Below, piece after piece: positions 58,347-64,000 of a DNA stretch of 64,000 nucleotides. Position 1 is the stretch's first letter. Every line of letters begins with the position of its first letter. Source of the DNA: Mycolicibacterium neoaurum ATCC 25795. Its GTDB lineage: Bacteria; Actinomycetota; Actinomycetes; Mycobacteriales; Mycobacteriaceae. A program made the translations under genes and the position numbers. The notes beneath the pieces are model-generated. The model did no database searches. It was not told the DNA's origin and saw nothing but the letters and a program-made list of their open reading frames with translations. Where the stretch lies: NCBI RefSeq assembly GCF_000691525.1, contig NZ_JMDW01000005.1:310001-374000 (forward strand). The letters are read 5' to 3'.

Positions 58347-58537
58347 GTCGCGTCGAAGTCGACTTCGGCCTGTGCGAGAGCAACGGTGTCTGCATGGGCA
58401 TCATCCCGGAGGTTTTCGAATTGGATGCCGAGGACCAGCTACACGTGCTCACCGACGAGGTGACAACGCACAACGAGAAGCAGATGCGCGAGTCCGTTCG
58501 ACAGTGCCCCCGGCAGGCGATCACGATCGTCGAGTAG
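58343..58537 (+). CDS. Ferredoxin (P450 partner)
   Basis: A 64-aa ferredoxin with the variant motif C-x2-N-x2-C (LCESNGVC) and distal CP (QCPRQA), typical of mycobacterial ferredoxins encoded next to P450s. It serves the P450 encoded upstream. The stop is TAG, and a 106-bp spacer with a palindrome follows. Confidence 0.92.
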   Translation: MSRVEVDFGLCESNGVCMGIIPEVFELDAEDQLHVLTDEVTTHNEKQMRESVRQCPRQAITIVE

Positions 58538-58613
58538 GCGGATGCGATTCCCGTTCTTTGGCAGCGGTTTTCACCGGAGGCACTCGGTACACCATCCCTT
58601 AAGCTGAAGTTGA

Positions 58614-58623
58614 CAAGTACTTG
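58614..58623. promoter_or_regulatory. CAAGTACTTG palindrome before aldehyde dehydrogenase
   Basis: A perfect 10-bp palindrome, 20 bp before the GTG of the aldehyde dehydrogenase. The core fits CAAGnnCTTG of the KstR2 box, but the flanking A/T positions of that box do not match, so the regulator is uncertain. Confidence 0.35.
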
Positions 58624-58643
58624 ACGTAGAGGAGCGCGTCCCC

Positions 58644-60041
58644 GTGGAACATCTGCACCTGGTCTCACCGCACTCCGAAGAGCATCTGGCCGATGTCCCG
58701 ATTTCCACACCCGAACAGATCGACACCGCGGTCTCCGCGGCCCGGGCCGCCGTCGACACCGGAGCGTGGTCGCGGACCTCGCCGGCCGAACGCATCGACG
58801 TGCTGCGCCGGTTCGCCGCACTGTACAAGGCCCGAGGTCCAGAACTGGCCGAACTGATCACCGCCGAGATCGGCGCGCCCATCACCTTCGCCAAGCGTGC
58901 CCAGATCGGCCTGCCGACGATGATGATCGGCGCGTTCTGCGATACCGCGGCAGCCTATGACTGGCAGGAGATCCGACCCGGTTACTACGGCACCGACATC
59001 CACATCCACAGGGAGCCGGTCGGGGTGGTGGCGGCGATCGTGCCGTGGAACATGCCGCAGTTCCTCACCATCGCCAAGGTGGTACCGGCGCTGTTGGCCG
59101 GCTGCGCGGTCATCATCAAACCGGCACCGGAAACGTCCTTGGATGCCGTGCAATTGGGCTCGCTGTTCCGCGAGGCGGGCCTGCCCGACGGCGTGGTGTC
59201 CGTGCTGCCCGGCGACGCCGGCGTAGGTGAGCGACTTGTCGGTCATCCAGGGATCGACAAGGTGTCCTTCACCGGGTCCACGGCGGTGGGCAAGACGGTC
59301 GCCGCGGCGTGCGCGACCAACCTGACCAAGGTCAGCCTGGAACTCGGCGGCAAGTCGGCGGCGATCATCCTCGACGACGCCGACCCGGCGACGGTGGCCG
59401 CCGGAGTGCGGTCGGCCAGCCTGTCCAACAGCGGCCAGATCTGTAATGCGTTGACCCGGATCCTCGTTCCGGCGGACCAGCAGGCGCAGTTCGTCGACGC
59501 GCTGGCGGCCGAGCTGGACGCGATCAAGGTCGGCGATCCCACGCAGAAGGACACCCAGATGGGCCCGCTGGTGAACCGGCGGCAGCAACAGCGGGTACTG
59601 GACTACATCCGTATCGGTCAGGACGAGGGCGCCCGGGTGGTGGTCGGCGGTGACTCGCCACCGGAGGGAATCGACCGCGGCTGGTACGTGCGCCCAACGC
59701 TGTTCGCCGAGGCGCAGAACTCGATGCGGATCGCCCGGGAGGAGATCTTCGGCCCGGTGCTGACGGTCATCGCCTACACCGGTGACGACGAGGCGGTGCG
59801 GTTGTCCAACGACTCGGGGTACGGGCTGGCCGGTTCGGTGTGGACGGCGGATGTCGAACGGGGGCTGGGCATTGCGGCACGGATCGAGACCGGTACGTTC
59901 GGGGTCAACCAGGGCTACACGATGGACCCCTTTGCGCCGTTCGGTGGGGTGAAGGACAGCGGGTACGGCCGCGAACTCGGTCGCGAGGGCCTGGAAGGCT
60001 ATCTGGAGACCAAATCGATCGCCGTTGCGACAGGAGCGTGA
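58644..60041 (+). CDS. Aldehyde dehydrogenase (NAD(P)+)
   Basis: A 465-aa ALDH. It has the oxyanion Asn in VPWNMPQFLT, FTGSTAVGK, catalytic Glu in LELGGKSAAIILDDAD, catalytic Cys in NSGQICNALTR and the C-terminal PFGGVKDSGYGRELG. GTG 58644 has AGAGGAG upstream. It is a second aldehyde dehydrogenase besides 39083, of a different subgroup. It is coupled by GTGA to the SDR that follows. It probably oxidises the aldehyde generated from P450/SDR oxidation. Confidence 0.93.
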   Translation: MEHLHLVSPHSEEHLADVPISTPEQIDTAVSAARAAVDTGAWSRTSPAERIDVLRRFAALYKARGPELAELITAEIGAPITFAKRAQIGLPTMMIGAFCDTAAAYDWQEIRPGYYGTDIHIHREPVGVVAAIVPWNMPQFLTIAKVVPALLAGCAVIIKPAPETSLDAVQLGSLFREAGLPDGVVSVLPGDAGVGERLVGHPGIDKVSFTGSTAVGKTVAAACATNLTKVSLELGGKSAAIILDDADPATVAAGVRSASLSNSGQICNALTRILVPADQQAQFVDALAAELDAIKVGDPTQKDTQMGPLVNRRQQQRVLDYIRIGQDEGARVVVGGDSPPEGIDRGWYVRPTLFAEAQNSMRIAREEIFGPVLTVIAYTGDDEAVRLSNDSGYGLAGSVWTADVERGLGIAARIETGTFGVNQGYTMDPFAPFGGVKDSGYGRELGREGLEGYLETKSIAVATGA

Positions 60042-60928
60042 AACAGGTGTCCCCCATGGATTCGGAGATGTTGAACTTCGATGGTCGGGTCGTGGTGGTG
60101 ACCGGTGCGGGCGGTGGCCTGGGTCGCTGCCACGCACTGGAATTCGGCAGGCGCGGAGCGCATGTCGTCGTCAATGATGTGGGCGCGTCCGTCGACGGGA
60201 CCGGTGCATCGACCTCGGCGGCGCAGGCGGTGGTCGACGAGATCACCGCCGCGGGTGGTTCGGCGGTGGCCAACACCGATTCGGTCGCCACCGAGGACGG
60301 CGGCAAGGCCATCATCGGGTCGGCGACCGATGCGTTCGGCCGGGTGGACGTGCTGATCAACAATGCCGGGATCCTGCGGGATGCGGCGTTCAAGAACATG
60401 ACCGCCGAACAGGTGGACGCGGTGCTCGATGTCCATCTGCGCGGAGCGTTCAATGTGACGCGCGCGGCGTGGCCGGTGTTCCGCGAGCAGGACTACGGCC
60501 GGATCGTGATGACGACATCGGGATCGGGGTTGTTCGGGACGTTCGGGCAGTCCAACTACGGCGCGGCCAAGACCGGGCTGGTCGGATTGATGAACGTGCT
60601 GGCAATCGAGGGACAGCGCAACAACATTCGGGTCAACGCCATCTCCCCGATCGCCAAGACCCGGATGACCGAGAACACCATGACCGAGCTGGTGAAGGAT
60701 CTGGCCCCCGAGGATGTCACCCCGGTGGTGGTGTACCTGGCGCACGAGAGTTGTGAGCGCACGGCGAACATCTACCGGGTCGGCGGCAAGCACGTATCGC
60801 GGGTGTTCATCGCCGAGACCGCCGGGGCCGACCTGCAGGCCCAGACCGCCGAGGCATTCGCCGCGAACATCGACGCGATCGACGATGCCGGGTCGTTCAC
60901 GATCCGGGGCGGACCGGCGCGGGCGTAG
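60038..60928 (+). CDS. SDR, multifunctional-enzyme-type 3-hydroxyacyl-CoA dehydrogenase
   Basis: A 296-aa SDR resembling the dehydrogenase domain of peroxisomal multifunctional enzyme 2. It has VVVTGAGGGLGRCHALEFGRRG, VVVNDVGASVDG, NNAGILRD, Ser in TTSGSGLFG, Tyr/Lys in YGAAK and the long C-terminal extension (FAANIDAIDD). Such proteins oxidise 3-hydroxyacyl-CoAs in side-chain beta-oxidation. GTG 60038 overlaps the upstream stop (GTGA); ATG 60056 is an alternative. It is convergent with the dioxygenase gene. Confidence 0.92.
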   Translation: MKQVSPMDSEMLNFDGRVVVVTGAGGGLGRCHALEFGRRGAHVVVNDVGASVDGTGASTSAAQAVVDEITAAGGSAVANTDSVATEDGGKAIIGSATDAFGRVDVLINNAGILRDAAFKNMTAEQVDAVLDVHLRGAFNVTRAAWPVFREQDYGRIVMTTSGSGLFGTFGQSNYGAAKTGLVGLMNVLAIEGQRNNIRVNAISPIAKTRMTENTMTELVKDLAPEDVTPVVVYLAHESCERTANIYRVGGKHVSRVFIAETAGADLQAQTAEAFAANIDAIDDAGSFTIRGGPARA

Positions 60929-60956
60929 CTCGGGGCGCACCGGGCGTCCGGCAGCC

Positions 60957-61805
60957 CTATTGGATCGGCTCGTTCCCGAGCACGGTGGTGCGCAACATCT
61001 CTCGCGGAGAGTTCGCTTCATAGGGCGCCGCCCGGTGCAGCACACCCTGGTTGTCCCAGATGACGGTGTCCCCCACCGACCACGTGTGGCTGTAAACCTT
61101 GTCCGGCGTCGTCGAATGCTCCAGCAGTTCGGCGAGCAGGCTCCGGCCCTCGTCGAGGTCCATGCCGACGATATGATCCGCCGACGCGCCGAGCACCAGT
61201 GACTTGCGGCCGCTGCGGTGCGTCCAGATCAACGGGTTCTCCTGCGTGGGGCGCGATTTCCAGCGCGCCAGCTGTTCGGGGGTGGGGTCGGGGTACACCC
61301 GGCGCTGCGACGCCTCCAGGGAGTGCACCACCCGCAGCCCGGCGTAGCGCTCCTTGTCCCCCTCGGTCAACGTCTCGTAGGCGGCATAGGAGTTGGCGAA
61401 CTCCGTCTCACCGCCGCGGGCGGCGACCTGCAGCGCCGAGAGCACCGTGGCCTTCTGTGGGCATTCGTCGGGAGCCGAGGGCGTACATCCGTCGATATGC
61501 CAGTCGAAGGTCGCCTTCAGATATTCGGCAGCCTTGTTCTTCGACTTGTCCAGTGTGATCGGGTAGATCCCCGACACCGGGTGGTGCCCGTCGGCGGACC
61601 GGTCGATCTCCCCGAGCCGCTCACAGAATGCCACCTGGGCTTCGGGATTCAGATGCATGTCGTGAAAGACCAGCACCCCGTTGTCCTCCAGCGCCTCCAG
61701 GATCGCCGTCGCCAGTCCGTCATCGGTGGCCAGCCGGTCCGGGTCGACACCGGTGACCTCGGCACCCACCGAGGAGGTGAGCTTGTTGATGGTGAGCACG
61801 CTCAT
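60957..61805 (-). CDS. TauD/TfdA-family Fe(II)/2-oxoglutarate dioxygenase
   Basis: A 282-aa non-haem iron dioxygenase. It has the metal triad H-x-D in FDWHIDG, distal His in GVLHRAAPY and the 2-oxoglutarate-binding Arg in SPREMLRTTVL. The N-terminal TSSVGAEVTGVDP is typical of the family. Substrates range from taurine to phenoxyacids and cannot be predicted. ATG 61805 follows GAAAGGACACGCC. It is the last gene of the SDR-Rieske-orphan-TauD operon. Confidence 0.92.
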   Translation of the reverse strand: MSVLTINKLTSSVGAEVTGVDPDRLATDDGLATAILEALEDNGVLVFHDMHLNPEAQVAFCERLGEIDRSADGHHPVSGIYPITLDKSKNKAAEYLKATFDWHIDGCTPSAPDECPQKATVLSALQVAARGGETEFANSYAAYETLTEGDKERYAGLRVVHSLEASQRRVYPDPTPEQLARWKSRPTQENPLIWTHRSGRKSLVLGASADHIVGMDLDEGRSLLAELLEHSTTPDKVYSHTWSVGDTVIWDNQGVLHRAAPYEANSPREMLRTTVLGNEPIQ

Positions 61806-61819
61806 GGCGTGTCCTTTCG

Positions 61820-62155
61820 TCAGGGTGCGGGTTCGCCGGTGCGGATCATCACCGCGTCGGCGGCGTCCACAGGCGCGGGTTGGTGCATGATCTCGATCGC
61901 CATCGCGACCATCACCAGTGAATAGATCAGGCGCAGCAGGTTCAGCGCGTCGTCGGGCACATCGTCGAGTGGGTACTTGTCGCAGTACTCGATGGCCTCT
62001 TCCAGTCGCGGGAAGAACGCGTCGTAGAACTCCTGCATCGCGGGCATCGTGCTGGACAGCCTTCGTTCCCAGCGCTCGGTCTCGGTGGCCAGACACCAGG
62101 TGTCGGCGAAGGCCTCCAGCTCGGCGAAGGCGCTCGGTAACCGCTTGGTGCTCAT
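61820..62155 (-). CDS. Small orphan protein between oxygenase genes
   Basis: A 111-aa, mostly helical acidic protein (ELEAFADTWCLATETERWERR, MPAMQEFYDAFFPRLEEAIEYCDKY, LLRLIYSLVMVAMAIEIM). I do not recognise a family. It is not an SnoaL/NTF2-type oxygenase beta subunit by eye. Its ATG overlaps the Rieske oxygenase stop (ATGA), so it is co-translated and may be an accessory subunit of that enzyme. The longer open frame upstream is a shadow inside the oxygenase gene. Confidence 0.7.
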   Translation of the reverse strand: MSTKRLPSAFAELEAFADTWCLATETERWERRLSSTMPAMQEFYDAFFPRLEEAIEYCDKYPLDDVPDDALNLLRLIYSLVMVAMAIEIMHQPAPVDAADAVMIRTGEPAP

Positions 62156-63393
62156 GGGTTCTGGTACTCCTCGACCCAGTCGACGGCCACCTTGTGAAGA
62201 TGCCGCACCAGGATCTCCTGATCGTTGATCGGGAAGTCGTCGATCACGTCGTACTCCAGCGCGGCCTGGGTGCCGCCCAGCATGCCGGCATCCTGCAGGG
62301 CGAACTCCTTCAACACCACCGCGGCCACTTCGTGCTCTATGCGCTCGCGCACGGTGCGAGCCGGGTGGAAGTAGGTGTACGCCTCGAACCGGTGGGTGTT
62401 GTGCGAGGTCGGCCAGTACCGATACAGCAGGTACCAGCCGCCGTAGATCAGGATCTCCAGATTGGGGAAGATCTGAAAATTGCTGATCCCCCACGGCTCG
62501 ATACCGCCCGGGTTGAGGCCGGCGGGTAGGTCTCCGATATCCGGTGTGCGCCAGGGCCCGACGAGTCCGCTTTGGGTGGCGCGCTCGATGGGGTACATGT
62601 ACTCCGGCGCCAACAACCAGCGCCGGGTGCCGGCGGTGGAGACCAGCCGGTGCGGCCCATCGAGCTGGAAATGCCCACAGGTGAAGCCGGCACTGGGGTT
62701 TCGCACCTCGGCAGGCACCTGCTGGGTGTGCAGCGAGGGCACGTGGTAGTACTCCTGGAAGGCATCGGCGAAGATCTTCCAGTTGCTGTTGTTGTGCGCC
62801 ACCCAGTCGTAGCGTTCGGTGAGCTTGCCGAACGGGTAGTCGTCGAGGCCGGTGATCATCGGTCCGAGGAACTCTCGCAGGGTCTGCCTCGGCCGGACGT
62901 CGAAGTTGATGAAGACGAAGCCCGCCCACACATCGCAGTGCACCTCGAGCAGACCGTAGTCGGCGATGTCGAGATCGAAGTATCGCTCGATATTCGGGAC
63001 GTGGAGCAGCCTCCCGTCCAAGCTGTAGCGCCAGCCGGACTGCGCACACACCAACTCCGGCACCACGCCGGCGCCCTCGACCAGCTTGGCACCACGGTGC
63101 CGGCACACATTGTGGAACGCCCGCACCCGGTCATCATCGCCGCGCACCAGTACCAACGTGGCATTGGCGGCCTCGACCTCCTTGGTGAGATAGCTACCTA
63201 CCGAGGGGATGTCCTCGACCCGGCACAGATTCAGCCAGGCGCGCTTGAACACCGCCTCGCGTTCCAACTCGTAGAATTGCGGTGAGGTCGAGTCGCGGAA
63301 CGAGATCGGACCGGTTCCCAGCTCCGGGTAGTGCTCGGTCCAGGATCCCTCTTCCGGTTTGGGCCATTTGTTTGTCGCTGCACGTGTCGTCAC
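62152..63393 (-). CDS. Rieske non-haem iron oxygenase alpha subunit with altered cluster ligand
   Basis: A 413-aa ring-hydroxylating-type oxygenase. The Rieske motif reads C97-R-H99 then, after 16 residues, C116-A-Q-S119-G-W: Ser stands where the second His ligand of C-x2-H is expected. The mononuclear iron site looks intact (NWKIFADAFQEYYHVPSLH, two His). It may be a naturally altered or impaired cluster. GTG 63393 overlaps the upstream SDR stop (GTGA). Electron donors may be the Rieske ferredoxin at 49411 or the NuoF-like/ferredoxin pair. It could equally be an N-dealkylase or hydroxylase. Confidence 0.9.
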   Translation of the reverse strand: MTTRAATNKWPKPEEGSWTEHYPELGTGPISFRDSTSPQFYELEREAVFKRAWLNLCRVEDIPSVGSYLTKEVEAANATLVLVRGDDDRVRAFHNVCRHRGAKLVEGAGVVPELVCAQSGWRYSLDGRLLHVPNIERYFDLDIADYGLLEVHCDVWAGFVFINFDVRPRQTLREFLGPMITGLDDYPFGKLTERYDWVAHNNSNWKIFADAFQEYYHVPSLHTQQVPAEVRNPSAGFTCGHFQLDGPHRLVSTAGTRRWLLAPEYMYPIERATQSGLVGPWRTPDIGDLPAGLNPGGIEPWGISNFQIFPNLEILIYGGWYLLYRYWPTSHNTHRFEAYTYFHPARTVRERIEHEVAAVVLKEFALQDAGMLGGTQAALEYDVIDDFPINDQEILVRHLHKVAVDWVEEYQNP

Positions 63394-64000
63394 ATCACAC
63401 CTCCACCGTTGACGCCGAGGGTCTGACCGGTGATGTACCCGGCCTGCTCGGAGCACAGAAACGCCACCGCCGCCGCGATATCGGCCCCGGTTCCCAGCCG
63501 ACCCATCGGGATGTTCGCCGCGATCTCCTCGTTGCTCTTGAGGAATCCGGCCGCCTGGCCCTGATGCTGCATCGGCGTCTCGATGCCCGACGGCGGGATG
63601 TTGTTGACCGTGATACCGCTCGTGGCGTATTCACGGGCCAGCGATTTGGTCAATGTCAGCAGCGCGCCCTTGGAGGCCGCATAGTGGGCGGCGAACGGTG
63701 ATCCGCGTTGCGCACTGGACGATGAGATCATCACGATCCGGCCCCAGCCGGAGGCCACCATGTCCGGGAGCGCCGCCTGACAGCAGTGAAAAGTCCCGGT
63801 CAGGTTCACCGCGATGATCCGGTTCCAGGATTCCAACGAGATCTCCTCGAAGGGCGCGAAGCCGAACAGTCCGGCACTGGTCACCAGAATCTCCACCGGT
63901 CCCAGCTCACTTCGAACCTTGGCGTACGCGTCGTCTACGGCCGTCCGGTCGGAAACGTCACCGGCCACCGCCAGCGCGGTCACCCCGTCGGCCCGTAACT
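63390..64000 (-). CDS. Short-chain dehydrogenase/reductase, 5' end off the right edge
   Basis: A partial classical SDR. The N-terminal cofactor loop lies beyond 64000. The visible part starts LRADGVTALAVAGDVSDR and has VTSAG in place of NNAG, Ser in MISSSSAQ, Tyr/Lys in HYAASK and the C-terminal GYITGQTLGVNGG. It closely resembles the SDR at 40768-41469. It heads (in this window) the operon with the Rieske oxygenase, to which it is coupled by GTGA. Confidence 0.9.
   Translation of the reverse strand, partial: LRADGVTALAVAGDVSDRTAVDDAYAKVRSELGPVEILVTSAGLFGFAPFEEISLESWNRIIAVNLTGTFHCCQAALPDMVASGWGRIVMISSSSAQRGSPFAAHYAASKGALLTLTKSLAREYATSGITVNNIPPSGIETPMQHQGQAAGFLKSNEEIAANIPMGRLGTGADIAAAVAFLCSEQAGYITGQTLGVNGGGVM

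Noticed and set aside
62572..63285. 237-codon plus-strand ORF opposite the Rieske oxygenase
   Set aside because: It is antisense to conserved Rieske and mononuclear-iron motifs, with no domain of its own.

Overview
The window is high-GC actinobacterial DNA and looks like a fast-growing Mycobacteriaceae member (Mycolicibacterium-like). The evidence is a mycobacterial type I fatty acid synthase, a complete yrbEAB-mceABCDEF operon with Mce-associated (Mam) proteins, a mycofactocin-type SDR, a mycobacterial hemophore-like protein and a high density of fadD/fadE/P450 genes. No species is named. I see no tRNA, rRNA, CRISPR array or insertion sequence.

Layout. 1-8553 (-): fas, which lacks only its C-terminal end (off the left edge), then a 553-bp promoter region. 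9107-13797: MerR regulator, MFS permease, LtrA-like protein and two IspD-like nucleotidyltransferases. 13814-24250: two paralogous Mam pairs flank two acyl-CoA ligases, an amidohydrolase, a crotonase, a TetR regulator and a P450. 24247-25781: three small secreted Cys-containing proteins. 25862-40546 (-): one long, tightly coupled transcription unit running aldehyde dehydrogenase, CoA-transferase, HMGS-like/OB-fold protein, SCP-x-type thiolase, YrbEA, YrbEB, MceA-F. 40768-44017 (+): SDR, mycofactocin-type SDR, ferredoxin, P450. 44209-44749: hemophore-like protein, strong terminator, tandem stem-loops. 44764-46945 (-): acyl-CoA dehydrogenase pair. 47153-60928 (+): amidohydrolase pair, Rieske ferredoxin, two alpha/beta hydrolases, NuoF-like reductase plus ferredoxin, DUF35-aldolase fusion, two beta-hydroxyacid dehydrogenases, P450 plus ferredoxin, aldehyde dehydrogenase, SDR. 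60957-64000 (-): TauD-type dioxygenase, small orphan, Rieske oxygenase, SDR.

How it fits together (inference). The mce operon is transcribed with CoA-metabolism genes, so it probably imports a hydrophobic (terpenoid, steroid-like or alicyclic) substrate. That substrate would be hydroxylated by the P450/ferredoxin pairs, oxidised by SDR and aldehyde dehydrogenases, activated by FadD or CoA-transferase, and shortened by the acyl-CoA dehydrogenase pair, crotonase, thiolase and retro-aldolase. A recurring palindrome, TGAGAA-N5-TTCTCA, sits before most of these units, so they look like one regulon. The substrate cannot be read from the sequence, and landmark steroid ring-degradation genes are absent here.

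The most unusual signal is a set of about seven micro-ORFs (10-40 codons) that bridge gaps between consecutive operon genes. Most start in an ATGA overlap with the upstream stop codon and end in an overlap with the downstream start codon. Two of them share peptide and DNA sequence at separate loci. Other points to check are a Rieske oxygenase with Ser in place of the second cluster His, a NuoF-like protein missing one cluster Cys, an amidohydrolase missing its catalytic Asp, and a crotonase missing both catalytic Glu.
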